Assembly (NCBI RefSeq): GCF_014224355.1
Contig: NZ_VNWP01000001.1
Coordinates: 124,001 to 188,000, forward strand
Source: Synechococcus sp. BSA11S
GTDB taxonomy: Bacteria > Cyanobacteriota > Cyanobacteriia > PCC-6307 > Cyanobiaceae
DNA length: 64,000 nucleotides
Direction: 5' to 3'
Positions 47,535-56,815 of the stretch are shown piece after piece (position 1 is the stretch's first letter; every line of letters begins with the position of its first letter). The position numbers and the translations under genes are program-made. Below the pieces are notes generated by a model. It ran no database searches and was not told the origin of the DNA. It worked only from the letters and a program-made list of their open reading frames with translations.

Positions 47535-49349
47535 ATGCTTCGCATCGCCCACGCCCTCGACGCCCAGCTGCGCGCGGCCCTGGAGCGGGCCTTTCCACAG
47601 GAGGTGGCCGCTGCGTTTGAGGCCGGTGCCCCGCTTGATCCCCAGCTGGCGCCGGCCAGCCAGCCGGAGTTCGGAGATTTCCAGGCCAATGGTGCCCTCT
47701 CCCTGGCCCGTCGCCTGAAGCAGCCCCCCCGGGCCATTGCCGGTGCGATCGTGGATCAGCTGGCCGCCGATCCGGCCTTCACGGCGCTCTGCGAACCCGC
47801 CCAGATCGCCGGCCCAGGCTTCATCAACCTCACCCTGCGGCCCCGGCGGCTGGCGGAGGAGCTGCGCTCCCGTCTGGGAGATGCACGCCTGGGGGTGCCG
47901 CCGGTGACGACCCTGACCCCGACGGTCATCGATTTCTCCAGCCCCAACATCGCCAAGGAGATGCATGTGGGGCACCTGCGCTCCACCATCATTGGCGACG
48001 CCCTGGCGCGGGTGCTGGAGTTCCGCGGCCATCCGGTGCTGCGTCTCAACCATGTGGGCGATTGGGGCACCCAGTTCGGCATGCTGATCACCCACCTCAA
48101 ACAGGTGGCTCCTGAGGCGCTCACCACCGCCGATGCGGTGGATCTGGGCGATCTGGTGGCCTTCTACCGCCAGGCCAAGGCACGCTTCGATGCCGATGAA
48201 GCCTTCCAGGCCACCTCCCGCGAGGAGGTGGTGAAGCTGCAGAGCGGCGATCCGGTGACTCGCCGAGCCTGGCAACTGCTGTGTGAGCAGTCGCGGCGTG
48301 AATTCCAGCAGATCTATGACCGCCTCGACATCCGCCTGAGCGAGCGGGGCGAGTCGTTCTACAACCCCTATCTGGAGTCGGTGGTGGCCGATCTGGAGGC
48401 CTGTGGGCTGCTGGTCAGCGATGCCGGCGCCGGCTGTGTGTTCCTTGAGGGGGTGAGCGGCAAGGACGGCAAGCCGCTGCCGCTGATCGTGCGCAAGAGC
48501 GACGGCGGCTTCAACTACGCCACCACTGATCTGGCGGCCCTGCGGTACCGCTTTGCGGGGCCGCCAGAGGGGGATGGTGCCCGCCGGTTGATCTACGTGA
48601 CCGATGCAGGCCAGGCCAGCCACTTCGCCGCTGTGTTTCAGGTGGCGCGCCGTGCCGGCTGGGTGCCCGCGGGAGGGCGGCTGGAGCATGTGCCCTTCGG
48701 TCTGGTGCAGGGGGACGACGGCAAGAAGCTCAAGACCCGCTCCGGCGACACAGTGCGGCTCAAAGATTTGCTGGATGAGGCGGTGGAGCGCTCCGAAGTC
48801 GATCTGCGCCGCCGTCTGGCGGAGGAGGAGCGCCAGGAGGAGGAGGCGTTCATCCAGCTGGTGTCGTCCACCGTGGGCATCGCCGCCGTGAAGTACGCCG
48901 ATCTGAGCACCAACCGGATCACCAACTACCAGTTCAGTTTTGATCGCATGCTCGCCCTGAGCGGCAACACGGCCCCCTATCTGCTTTACGCCCTGGTGCG
49001 GATCGCAGGCATCGCCCGCAGGGGTGGCGTGGGTGCCGGTGAAGGGGATGAAGCTGGGGTTTTCCCTGATCCCCTTGTGTTCAGTGAACCCCAGGAATGG
49101 GCCCTGGCGCGTCAGCTGCTGGCGCTGGATACGGTGATTGCCGAGGTGGAGGAGGAATTGCTGCCCAACCGGCTCTGCTCTTACCTGTTCGAGCTCTCCC
49201 AGGCGTTCAACCGCTTCTACGACCAGGTGCCGGTGCTCAAGGCTGATGAACCGGCCCGGGGCTCACGTCTGGCCCTCTGCCGTCTCAGCGCCGACACCCT
49301 GCGCCTGGGTCTGGGCCTGCTGGGGATTCCGACGCTGGAGCGGATGTGA
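47535..49349 (+). CDS. argS: Arginyl-tRNA synthetase
   Basis: Charges tRNA-Arg. Class I synthetase of 604 residues: N-terminal Add-1 domain, HIGH-type motif [17 protein letters not shown], the conserved [18 protein letters not shown], catalytic insertion, the KMSKS-region variant [19 protein letters not shown] and the C-terminal anticodon domain ending near [12 protein letters not shown]. Length and order are standard for bacteria. It follows grrM by 75 bases but is a core gene; the stop overlaps the hisC start (GTGA). Confidence 0.97.
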   Translation: MLRIAHALDAQLRAALERAFPQEVAAAFEAGAPLDPQLAPASQPEFGDFQANGALSLARRLKQPPRAIAGAIVDQLAADPAFTALCEPAQIAGPGFINLTLRPRRLAEELRSRLGDARLGVPPVTTLTPTVIDFSSPNIAKEMHVGHLRSTIIGDALARVLEFRGHPVLRLNHVGDWGTQFGMLITHLKQVAPEALTTADAVDLGDLVAFYRQAKARFDADEAFQATSREEVVKLQSGDPVTRRAWQLLCEQSRREFQQIYDRLDIRLSERGESFYNPYLESVVADLEACGLLVSDAGAGCVFLEGVSGKDGKPLPLIVRKSDGGFNYATTDLAALRYRFAGPPEGDGARRLIYVTDAGQASHFAAVFQVARRAGWVPAGGRLEHVPFGLVQGDDGKKLKTRSGDTVRLKDLLDEAVERSEVDLRRRLAEEERQEEEAFIQLVSSTVGIAAVKYADLSTNRITNYQFSFDRMLALSGNTAPYLLYALVRIAGIARRGGVGAGEGDEAGVFPDPLVFSEPQEWALARQLLALDTVIAEVEEELLPNRLCSYLFELSQAFNRFYDQVPVLKADEPARGSRLALCRLSADTLRLGLGLLGIPTLERM

Positions 49350-50527
49350 GCGAAGCCCGGTTGCCGGAGTGGGCGGCGGCTCCCCTGGCCCGCCCCGAAG
49401 TGGAAGGCCTGGTGGCCTACAGCGCCCCCCTGGAGGGACGCCGGGGTCTCCTGCGGCTGGATTTCAACGAGAACACCGTGGGCCCCAGCCCGCTGGTGGT
49501 GGAGGCGGTCCGTGCCATCCCCGCCGATCACTACGCCATCTATCCCGAATACGACGGTCTGCGTGAGGCGGTGGTGGCCTCGCTGGGGGGAATGGGCCTG
49601 AGCCCGGCCCACATCGGCCTGTTCAACGGTGTCGATGCCGCCCTGCATGCGGTGTTCCACTCCTATGGCGCCCCGGGCGACCGATTGCTCACCACCAGCC
49701 CCACCTTCGGCTACTACAGCCCCTGCGCCCGCATGCAGGGCATGACGATCGAGGCGATCCCCTACCGGTTGCCCGACTACAGCTTTCCCCTCGAGGAGAT
49801 CCGCGCGGCGCTGCTCGGTCCCGCTGCTGCCGGTGAACCCAGCGGCGACTGGCACCCTCCGCGCCTCCTGCTGCTCTGCAACCCCAACAACCCCACCGGC
49901 ACCCGCCTGGCTCCGGAGCGGATCCTGGAGCTGGTGGCCGCCGCGCCCCGCACCCTGGTGGTGGTGGATGAGTTGTATGAGGCCTTCACCGGCGATAGCG
50001 TGATACCTCCGTTGCTGAGCTCAGCGGTGGCCGGACCAGAGGCTGCCGTCGACCCGTTCGCGGCCCACCCGAACCTGCTGGTGCTGCGCTCCCTGGCCAA
50101 GACCGCAGGCCTGGCAGGTCTGCGCATCGGCTTCGCGATCGGCGCTCCGGCCCTGGTGGACCGGGTGGGCCGCGTCACCGGCCCTTACGACATCAACAGC
50201 TTTGCGGTGACGGCCGCCCGCGCCGCCCTGGCGGATCAGGCCTATGTGGAGGCCTATGTGGCTGAGGTGCTGCTGGCCCGCGACTGGCTGCTGGAGCAAC
50301 TTCAGGCCGCCGGTGTGCGCCACCACGCGGCTGGTGGCAATTACCTGCTGGTATGGCCCTCCCGTTCGGCGGCGGCCGTGGAGGCTGAGCTGCGCCAGGC
50401 GGGCATCCTGGTGCGCTCCATGTCCGGCAAGCCCCTGATCGATGGGGCCCTGCGGGTGAGCCTGGGCACCCGCGAGCAGATGGACCGCTTCTGGCAGGAG
50501 TATCGCCGAATCGAGAAACGCCGCTGA
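49346..50527 (+). CDS. hisC: Histidinol-phosphate aminotransferase-like enzyme
   Basis: PLP-dependent class I/II aminotransferase (393 residues, GTG start). Motifs: [67 protein letters not shown] and the PLP lysine in [17 protein letters not shown]. Together these match histidinol-phosphate aminotransferase or a close aromatic transaminase; a second paralogue for Phe/Tyr is common in this group. The start overlaps argS by four bases. It converges on the MBL-fold gene with six bases between stops. Confidence 0.88.
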   Translation: MSEARLPEWAAAPLARPEVEGLVAYSAPLEGRRGLLRLDFNENTVGPSPLVVEAVRAIPADHYAIYPEYDGLREAVVASLGGMGLSPAHIGLFNGVDAALHAVFHSYGAPGDRLLTTSPTFGYYSPCARMQGMTIEAIPYRLPDYSFPLEEIRAALLGPAAAGEPSGDWHPPRLLLLCNPNNPTGTRLAPERILELVAAAPRTLVVVDELYEAFTGDSVIPPLLSSAVAGPEAAVDPFAAHPNLLVLRSLAKTAGLAGLRIGFAIGAPALVDRVGRVTGPYDINSFAVTAARAALADQAYVEAYVAEVLLARDWLLEQLQAAGVRHHAAGGNYLLVWPSRSAAAVEAELRQAGILVRSMSGKPLIDGALRVSLGTREQMDRFWQEYRRIEKRR

Positions 50528-50533
50528 AGGGCC

Positions 50534-51319
50534 TCAGCGCATCACCTTGATCAGGGGGCCATCGTTCAGTGGGGAACCGAAGCTGACCGTGCGTCCCACC
50601 CGTTGCACCGGCGTGCCGCTCATCGCTTCGAGGAAGGGCTCGATGTTGCCCTGGTCACAGCCGCTGGGTGCGCTTCCACTCACGTATTGCACTGGAATCA
50701 CCCGCCGGGGTTCGAGCTCCCTCACCACCGCTGCCGCCTCGGCGCCGTCGTAGACCTTGGCGCCGCCGCCCACACCGATGATCAGCACATCGGGCTTGCC
50801 GATCAGCACCCGGTCTTCGGGGCGCAAAGCCGAAGCCGTGCCGCCCAGGTGGGCGATCTCGAGCCCCCCCTGCTTCCAGCGCCAGAGGGTGGCCTGGCCG
50901 AAGCGCCGTCCGCCGATGCGGTCGTGGGGGATGGCTGCCCCCTCCAGCTTCAGGCCCGCCACCCGGTAGGAGCCGGGGGTGACCAGCATCCGGCCGGAGG
51001 CCACGGGGGCGCCCTCATCCAGCAGCCGGCTGCTGGCCAGGATCACATCGGCGCGCACCCGGGGCTCAGCCAGGCCGGCAGCGCAACCCACGGCCTTGAA
51101 GGGGTTGACCAGCACAGTGGCGCCACCACCCCTGATCAGCAGGGCGCTGTGGCCAAAGCTGGTGACTGTGACGCCCCCGGCAGCCTGGCCGGCGCCAGGA
51201 ACTCCGAGGCTCACGCCGGACACCAGAGCCGCCGCCCCCAGGGCCGAAGCCAGATGGCTCAGGGACCTGTTCCCGTTGGGGGAGGCTCCGTGGTGCCGTT
51301 GCCCTGATGCGGAGGCCAT
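50534..51319 (-). CDS. Secreted metallo-beta-lactamase-fold protein lacking metal ligands
   Basis: 261 residues from ATG 51319 with a signal peptide (LASALGAAALVSGVSLGVPG, then AGQAAG). Overall it aligns with UlaG-like MBL hydrolases: GHSALLIRGGGATVLVNPF, RMLVTPGSYRVAGLKLEG, IAHLGGTASAL, RRVIPVQYVSG. But where active enzymes have HxHxDH it reads ASSRLLDEGA; the HLGD loop is HLGG and the final His is Gln (PVQY). It may therefore not bind zinc and could have a binding rather than catalytic role. No HxHxDH is seen elsewhere in the frame. Confidence 0.8.
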   Translation of the reverse strand: MASASGQRHHGASPNGNRSLSHLASALGAAALVSGVSLGVPGAGQAAGGVTVTSFGHSALLIRGGGATVLVNPFKAVGCAAGLAEPRVRADVILASSRLLDEGAPVASGRMLVTPGSYRVAGLKLEGAAIPHDRIGGRRFGQATLWRWKQGGLEIAHLGGTASALRPEDRVLIGKPDVLIIGVGGGAKVYDGAEAAAVVRELEPRRVIPVQYVSGSAPSGCDQGNIEPFLEAMSGTPVQRVGRTVSFGSPLNDGPLIKVMR

Positions 51320-51384
51320 GCCTGGTGGTGCGCCCCGCAGGCGCCGATTGTGGCGCGAACCTAGCAGCGATGCTCCGGCTGCTT

Positions 51385-52017
51385 TCAGGAAGGGGTTCCG
51401 GTGAGCGGTCTGGCGTTGGCCGGTGGGTGCTGGGCTGCCTGCACCAGGAAGTTGGCCAGCAGTCGGTGCCCGTCCTGGGTGAGCACGCTCTCCGGATGGA
51501 ACTGGACTCCCTCCAGGGGGAACTGGCGGTGGCGCAGGCCCATGATCGTGCCGTCCTCCAGCCAGGCACTGATCTCGAGCACATCGGGCAGGCTGGCGCG
51601 CTCCGCGATCAGGCTGTGATAGCGGGTGGCCGTGAGCGGGCTGGGCAGGCCCGCGAAGACCCCCTGGCCTGCATGCAGCACCGGTGATGTCTTGCCGTGC
51701 ATCAGCTCCGCCGCCCGCACCACCCGACCCCCGAACACCTGGGCCAGGCACTGGTGGCCCAGGCAGACCCCCAGGGTCGGCACGGTCGGCCCCAGCTCCC
51801 GCAGCACCTCCAGGCACACGCCCGCCTGATCGGGGTCACCGGGGCCTGGCGAGATCAGGATCGCGGCCGGTTGCAGGGCTCTGATCTGGTCCACGTTCAG
51901 GGCGTCGTTGCGAACCACCCGCAGGTCGGCGGCGATCGGGTGGTCTGCCGCCAGCTCGCCGAGGTACTGAACCAGGTTGAAGGTGAAGCTGTCGTAGTTG
52001 TCGAGAACCAGGAGCAT
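51385..52017 (-). CDS. trpG: Anthranilate/aminodeoxychorismate synthase component II (glutamine amidotransferase)
   Basis: Supplies ammonia from glutamine for anthranilate (TrpG) or aminodeoxychorismate (PabA) synthesis. From ATG 52017 (210 residues): [32 protein letters not shown], the nucleophile Cys in [23 protein letters not shown] and [10 protein letters not shown] with the catalytic His/Glu. TrpG versus PabA cannot be separated here since no trpE/pabB neighbour is present; in cyanobacteria one amphibolic protein often serves both. It follows dgkA by 23 bases. Confidence 0.94.
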   Translation of the reverse strand: MLLVLDNYDSFTFNLVQYLGELAADHPIAADLRVVRNDALNVDQIRALQPAAILISPGPGDPDQAGVCLEVLRELGPTVPTLGVCLGHQCLAQVFGGRVVRAAELMHGKTSPVLHAGQGVFAGLPSPLTATRYHSLIAERASLPDVLEISAWLEDGTIMGLRHRQFPLEGVQFHPESVLTQDGHRLLANFLVQAAQHPPANARPLTGTPS

Positions 52018-52040
52018 CAGGCCAGCCGCCAGGCCTCCAT

Positions 52041-52514
52041 TCAAACGCCCAGGCGCAGCAGCAGGGGGGGCAGCAACAGCAGCAGGGCGATCAGCAGCGA
52101 GGCCAGGGCGGCCACCAGCACGGCCGCTGCCGCGCAGTCCTTGGCGATGCGCGCCAAGGGGTGGAAACGGCGGCCGATCGCCAGGTCCACCACCGACTCG
52201 ATCGCCGTGTTGATCAATTCCAGCACCAGCACGGCGGCCACGGTGAGCACCAGCAGGGCCAGCTGCTCCGTGCTCAGCTGCAGCCACACCCCCAGGGCAA
52301 AGACGCAGGCCCCGGTGATCGCATGGATGCGGAAGTTGCGCTGGCTGGCGAAGCCATAGGCCAGCCCCTGGGCCGCATAGCGAAAGCTCAGGGGCAGGTC
52401 ACTGGCCACCCGCCATGCCCCGGTCCTTTGGGTCCGCCCCCTGCGGGGAGAGTCGCTGCTCATGGGATCCGCCAGCACAAGGGGAACCGGTTCGAGGGGG
52501 ACCGGATTGGCCAT
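52041..52514 (-). CDS. dgkA: Diacylglycerol kinase-type membrane protein
   Basis: Small trimeric inner-membrane kinase of diacylglycerol or undecaprenol. The family motif [19 protein letters not shown] is present, with [18 protein letters not shown] after it and three hydrophobic segments. A basic N-terminal section of about 40 residues precedes [22 protein letters not shown] 52514 gives 157 residues; ATG 52463 gives 140. In this lineage it regularly sits between ybeY and trpG, as here. Confidence 0.9.
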   Translation of the reverse strand: MANPVPLEPVPLVLADPMSSDSPRRGRTQRTGAWRVASDLPLSFRYAAQGLAYGFASQRNFRIHAITGACVFALGVWLQLSTEQLALLVLTVAAVLVLELINTAIESVVDLAIGRRFHPLARIAKDCAAAAVLVAALASLLIALLLLLPPLLLRLGV

Positions 52515-52561
52515 GCTGCCGCCTCCTTGGGTTCCGCTGCTGCGTGCTTCTCGGCTGAACG

Positions 52562-53155
52562 TTACCGCTGTCGTCCAGGGGGGTCGCCGCCGTCGCGACC
52601 GGAGCAGCGGCCCAGCAGCTGGTCCTGACGGCGCAGCATGGCCTCCAGGCTTGGGTCGTCGGGGTGATCCCAGCCCAGCAGGTGGAGCAGGCCGTGGCAC
52701 GCCAGCCAGCAGAGCTCCCGGGTCAGGCCCTGGCGCGCCGCCTCGGCCTGCCGGGCGGCCGTTTCCAGGGAAATCACGATGTCGCCCAGCTCCAGGGGCT
52801 GCGGCTGTCCGGTCTCCGGGACCGCGGGCATCGGCATCGCCGCTGCCCCCTCCAGGGCTTCATCCTGGGCGGCGAAGGCCAGCACATCGGTGGGGCCTGG
52901 CTGGCCCCGCCAGCCAGCGTTGAGTTCGGCCATCTCCCCGTCACCCACCAGGCTCAGCCCCAGGCTGTAGACAGACGCCCGCAGGGCCGCCGGCAACTCG
53001 GCCTGCATCTGCTCCAGCCAGGCGCCGAGCTGATCGTGCCAATGCTGCTCTGCCATGATGGGGTCGGCCAGGGGCCCTGCCGCCTGCAGCAGCCGGGTGC
53101 TCAGCCCAGGGTCGCAGCTGAAAGCCAGGTCGAGGCCAGGGCGGACCTCCGTCAC
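52562..53155 (-). CDS. ybeY: rRNA maturation endoribonuclease YbeY
   Basis: Single-strand endoribonuclease for 16S rRNA 3' processing and ribosome quality control. The metal-binding motif HGLLHLLGWDH (H-x3-H-x5-H type) is intact, with TDVLAFAA and GDIVISLETAARQA before it. The protein is 197 residues, longer than E. coli YbeY, from an N-terminal part and a Gly/Pro/Arg-rich tail. It begins four bases before the DUF3285 stop, indicating coupling within the prfB-to-trpG string. Confidence 0.94.
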   Translation of the reverse strand: MTEVRPGLDLAFSCDPGLSTRLLQAAGPLADPIMAEQHWHDQLGAWLEQMQAELPAALRASVYSLGLSLVGDGEMAELNAGWRGQPGPTDVLAFAAQDEALEGAAAMPMPAVPETGQPQPLELGDIVISLETAARQAEAARQGLTRELCWLACHGLLHLLGWDHPDDPSLEAMLRRQDQLLGRCSGRDGGDPPGRQR

Positions 53156-53385
53156 TGGGGCAGGCTGGGGCGGCCGAACCAGGCCAGCAGCAGCAGAACG
53201 GCGCTGAAACCCACCGCGGTCAGGCCGAAGTGGAGCAGGCTCTGGCGGCCCTTGCGCACCATGTTGCGCATGGCCAGCTTCACGAAGCTGGGCGGTGGGC
53301 TGGTCGCCGGCGCTGGCTCCATGTCGGCGGCTTCCGGCAGGACCGCCTCGGGTTGGTTGCTCTCAGGGAGGCTGCTGTCAGTCAT
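53152..53385 (-). CDS. DUF3285 small membrane protein
   Basis: 77 residues: an acidic proline-rich N-terminal tail, then the conserved DUF3285 block SFVKLAMRNMVRKGRQSLLHF and one membrane span (GLTAVGFSAVLLLLAWFG). The family is restricted to cyanobacteria and relatives and has no known function. Gene order prfB, this gene, ybeY is usual in picocyanobacteria. It begins 17 bases after prfB and overlaps ybeY by four bases. Confidence 0.88.
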   Translation of the reverse strand: MTDSSLPESNQPEAVLPEAADMEPAPATSPPPSFVKLAMRNMVRKGRQSLLHFGLTAVGFSAVLLLLAWFGRPSLPQ

Positions 53386-53402
53386 CAGGGGATCGTCAGG
53401 GC

Positions 53403-54552
53403 TCAGGCGGCCACATCGGCGGCGATCTCCACACCCTGGCGCAGCAGGGCCTGAATGAAGGGATCGAGGTCGCCGTCCATCACCCCCTGCACATCGGTGG
53501 TTTCCTCCGCTGTGCGCAGGTCTTTCACCATCTGATAAGGGTGGAACACGTAGTTGCGGATCTGGTTGCCCCAGGCCGCCTCCACGATGTCGCCGCGGAT
53601 GTCGGCGATCTCGGCCGCCCGCTGTTCCTGGGCGATCACCAGCAGCTTGGCCATCAGCAGGGCCATCGCCTTCTCCTTGTTCTGCAGCTGGGACCGCTCC
53701 TGGGTGCAGCGCACGAACAGGCCGGTGGGGATGTGCAGGATGCGCACCGCGGTTTCCACCTTGTTCACGTTCTGGCCGCCGGCGCCCCCTGAACGGGAGG
53801 TGGTGATCTCCAGATCCTTGTCGGGGATGTCGAGCTTCACCTCCTCCTCGATCTTGGGCATCACCTCCACGCCGGCGAAGCTGGTCTGGCGCTTGTCGTT
53901 GGCGTTGAAGGGGGAGATGCGCACCAACCGGTGGGTGCCCTTCTCGTTGCGCAGGTAGCCGTAGGCATAGCGGCCGTCGATCTCGATCGTGCAGCTCTTG
54001 ATGCCTGCTTCCTCCCCTTCCGAGAGTTCGTCCACGCTCACCGCCATGCCGTGGTCCTCGGCCCAGCGGGTGTACATGCGCATCAGCATCAGGGCCCAGT
54101 CCTGGGCGTCGGTGCCGCCGGCGCCGGCGTTGATCGAGATCACCGCACCCTCCTTGTCGTAGGGGCCGCTCAGCAGCCGCTCCAGCTCCCAGCGGTCGAG
54201 ATCCCCCTTCAGGGTCTGTAGGCCGCCATTGGCTTCGCCCAGCAGCTCCTCGTCAGGCTCCAGGTCGTACAGCTCCAGGGTGGCGCGGGCATCGTCGACG
54301 GCTGTTTGCCACCGCTGCAGCTGCTCCAGCTGTGCCTTCACCTCATCGAGCTGGCGCATCAGTTTCTGGGCCTGCTGCTGGTCGTCCCAGAAGCCGGGCT
54401 GGGAGGCCAGCTGCTCGAGGTCCTGCTGGCGGGCGTTCAGGGCCGGTACGTCAAAGACAGTCCTGGGCATGGCCCAGGCGGTCGGTGAGCTCGGAGAGGT
54501 CGCGTTTGAAATCGGTGAGATCGAGCACCGGCTGCAGCTCAACGGTTTTCAC
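53403..54552 (-). CDS. prfB: Peptide chain release factor 2 with programmed +1 frameshift
   Basis: Recognises UGA/UAA stop codons and releases peptides. Full coding needs two frames: 33 codons from GTG 54552 ([19 protein letters not shown]...) end at CTT TGA (54456-54451); after a +1 slip the second frame continues [18 protein letters not shown] and runs to 53403, 382 residues in total. It contains the [12 protein letters not shown] motif and the SPF recognition tripeptide ([12 protein letters not shown]). A continuous frame upstream of the shift site reading MSCSRCS is spurious. The protein regulates its own level through the UGA. Confidence 0.96.
54450..54464 (-). promoter_or_regulatory. 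prfB +1 frameshift site
   Basis: Slippery CTT TGA C (54456 to 54450) with an upstream SD-like AGGA (54464 to 54461) spaced as in the E. coli prfB site. Slow reading of the in-frame UGA when RF2 is scarce allows slippage; this is the classic autoregulation. Confidence 0.9.
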
Positions 54553-54617
54553 GACCGTATCAGCGGGGCTGGGCTCCCGCAGAGGCTTCTAGGATCCCGC
54601 CACGGCCATGCACCTGG

Positions 54618-54896
54618 GTGATTTTGGTGAACAATGCGGCGAAGGTCGAGATCTACACGTGGCGGTTCTGCCCCTTCTGCATCCGGGCCAAGGCTCTGCT
54701 GGATCGCAAGGGCGTGGCCTATAAGGAATATGTGATCGATGGCGATCAGGCGGCACGCGCTGCCATGGCCCAGCGGGCCGAAGGCCGCTCCAGCCTGCCC
54801 CAGATCTTCATCGACGATCTGGGGATCGGCGGCTGCGATGAACTCCATGCGCTCGAGCGGTCCGGCCGGCTCGATCCGCTGCTGCAAGGGGCCTGA
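54618..54896 (+). CDS. grxC: Glutaredoxin, GrxC type
   Basis: Glutathione-dependent thiol oxidoreductase, 92 residues. The active site is CPFC ([20 protein letters not shown]), with [17 protein letters not shown], the usual cis-Pro and glutathione-binding segment, in the second half. The GTG start at 54618 lacks a clear ribosome-binding site; nearby GTG 54627 would shorten it by three. gshB begins two bases after its stop, joining glutathione use and synthesis. Confidence 0.93.
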   Translation: MILVNNAAKVEIYTWRFCPFCIRAKALLDRKGVAYKEYVIDGDQAARAAMAQRAEGRSSLPQIFIDDLGIGGCDELHALERSGRLDPLLQGA

Positions 54897-54898
54897 GG

Positions 54899-55912
54899 GT
54901 GCCGACCAGCGCGGACGCCACCAGCCGTTCCCACCTCTTCGTTCTTGACCCGATCCAGCGTCTGCGCCCCGGGAAGGATTCGAGCGTGGCTCTGATGCAG
55001 GCGGCCCAGCGGGCCGGCCATCAGGTCTGGATCTGCTCCCTGGCCGACCTGGCGGTGGAAGGCGAGAGAGCCGACGCCACCGAACCGGGCCAGCGTCCCA
55101 CGGTTCTGACCCAGCCCGCCCGTCTGGCGGAGATCCGCCCCACGGCGGAAGGTTGGGAGATCCCCGAGCCCTGGGTGGAACTGGGCGAACCCCAGCGGGT
55201 GCCCCTCGAGGTTTTCCCCTGGGTGTGGATGCGCAAGGATCCGCCCGTGGATGAGGCCTACCTCTATGCCACCCATCTGCTGGAGCTGGCGGAGCCCCGG
55301 GGGGTGCGTGTGCTCAACCGGCCGGCCTCCCTGCGGGCCTGGAACGAGAAGCTGGGGGCCTTGCGCTTCAGCCATCTGATGGCGCCCACCCTCGTGAGCG
55401 GCAACATCGAGCAGCTTTCGGCCTTCACCGCCGAGTACGGCGAGGTGGTGCTCAAGCCTCTGGGTGGGCGAGCGGGGCAGGGGGTGGTACGCACCGAAGC
55501 GCGAGCGCCGGGATTGCGGGCCCTGCTGGAGCTGGTCACGAACCAGGGACAGTTGCCGGTGATGGCCCAGGCTTTTCTGCCCCAGGTGGTGGCGGGCGAC
55601 AAGCGCATCCTGCTGGTGAACGGCGAACCGCTCGGCGCCGTGAACCGCCGCCCCTCGCCAGGAGAGTTCCGCAGCAATCTGGCGGTGGGGGGGGAGCCGG
55701 AGGCCACCGCCCTCACCGATCCCGAGCGCCGCATCTGCGCCGAGCTTGCCCCGGCCCTGCGGGCCGCCGGGCTGTTCTTCGTGGGCATCGACGTGATCGG
55801 CGATCGCCTCAGCGAGATCAATGTCACCAGCCCCACGGGCGTGCGCGAGATCGAGCGGCTGGGCGGCGTCCCCCTGGCGGATCTGACCATCGAGGCACTG
55901 CTGGCGAGCTGA
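54899..55912 (+). CDS. gshB: Glutathione synthetase
   Basis: Joins gamma-glutamylcysteine and glycine, last step of glutathione synthesis. ATP-grasp protein of 337 residues, GTG start: [20 protein letters not shown], the [19 protein letters not shown] block, [35 protein letters not shown] and [19 protein letters not shown]. All family landmarks are present. It directly follows grxC and converges on the potassium channel gene. Confidence 0.96.
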   Translation: MPTSADATSRSHLFVLDPIQRLRPGKDSSVALMQAAQRAGHQVWICSLADLAVEGERADATEPGQRPTVLTQPARLAEIRPTAEGWEIPEPWVELGEPQRVPLEVFPWVWMRKDPPVDEAYLYATHLLELAEPRGVRVLNRPASLRAWNEKLGALRFSHLMAPTLVSGNIEQLSAFTAEYGEVVLKPLGGRAGQGVVRTEARAPGLRALLELVTNQGQLPVMAQAFLPQVVAGDKRILLVNGEPLGAVNRRPSPGEFRSNLAVGGEPEATALTDPERRICAELAPALRAAGLFFVGIDVIGDRLSEINVTSPTGVREIERLGGVPLADLTIEALLAS

Positions 55913-55939
55913 GGCTCCAAGGGTCGGCGTTGAGCAGGA

Positions 55940-56809
55940 TCAGAGTCCCGCCCCGCAGGATTTGCAGAAGCGCGCATCGCTGTCGTGGTCCGTGCAATCG
56001 CAGCGACGGCAGACACGGCCCGACTGACGCCGCTGACGATGGGCGTCCCGCAGGCCGACACTGAGGATGCCGGTGGGCACAGCGATGATGCTGTAGCCCA
56101 GCAGCATCACGGCGGAGGCCACGAACCGTCCCAGAGGAGTCACTGGTGCCACATCGCCATAGCCCACCGTGGTGATCGTGACCACGGCCCAGTAGATCCC
56201 CACGGGAATGCTCACGAAGCCACCCGCTTCACCCTCGATCAGAAACATCAGGGCCCCGATCACAATCACCAGGGTGATGATGGTGAGCAGGAAGACCAGG
56301 ATCTTTCGCCGGCTGGCCACCAGAGCCTGCCAGAGCAGCTCCGATTCCTTGAGGTATTCCCCCAGCTTGAGAATCCTGAAGACGCGCAGCAGCCGCAGGA
56401 TCCGCACCACCAGGAACGATTGGGAGCCCGGCAGGATCAGTCCCAGGAACGTGGGAAGGATCGCCACCAGATCCACCACGCCATAGAAGCTGGTGGCATA
56501 GCGAAGCGGCTGCCCCACGCAGAGCAGCCGCAACACGTATTCCAGGCCGAACAACAGGGTGAAGCCCCATTCCAGGATCCCGAAGGGGACCATGTAGCGC
56601 ACCCTCAGCCGCGGATCGCTCTCCAGCACCACGGAGAGAACACTGGCGACGATCGCCAGCAGCAGCACCACGTCGAAGCCTTTGCCGGCGGGAGTGTCGG
56701 CCTCGAAAATGATGCGATAGAGCCGCCCGCGACCCAGCCAGCGGCGCAGCAGCACGGCCAGGGCCACCAGGCTGCCCAGGATCAGCGCCATGGCGACGGA
56801 GGGCGCCAT
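55940..56809 (-). CDS. Voltage-gated-like potassium channel with C-terminal zinc ribbon
   Basis: Six-span channel of 289 residues. The S4 segment has regular Arg residues (FLVVRILRLLRVFRILKLG), the pore helix and filter read TITTVGYGDVAPVTPLG (TVGYGD filter), followed by S6 (LLGYSIIAVPTGIL). The last 25 residues carry two Cys pairs, CRRCDC and CKSCG, typical of a zinc ribbon. Gating by a metal or redox signal through it is inference. Start ATG 56809 lies six bases after the menF stop on the same strand. Confidence 0.92.
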   Translation of the reverse strand: MAPSVAMALILGSLVALAVLLRRWLGRGRLYRIIFEADTPAGKGFDVVLLLAIVASVLSVVLESDPRLRVRYMVPFGILEWGFTLLFGLEYVLRLLCVGQPLRYATSFYGVVDLVAILPTFLGLILPGSQSFLVVRILRLLRVFRILKLGEYLKESELLWQALVASRRKILVFLLTIITLVIVIGALMFLIEGEAGGFVSIPVGIYWAVVTITTVGYGDVAPVTPLGRFVASAVMLLGYSIIAVPTGILSVGLRDAHRQRRQSGRVCRRCDCTDHDSDARFCKSCGAGL

Positions 56810-56815
56810 GGCCGA

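Noticed and set aside
46275-48689. Long open frame antisense to grrM and argS
   Set aside because: Mirror of two well-supported genes; no family character and no ribosome-binding site.
53403-54542. prfB read as one continuous frame starting at 54542
   Set aside because: Its first 28 residues (MSCSRCS...) have no RF2 character, while the alternative frame from GTG 54552 ends in CTT TGA C, the known shift site.
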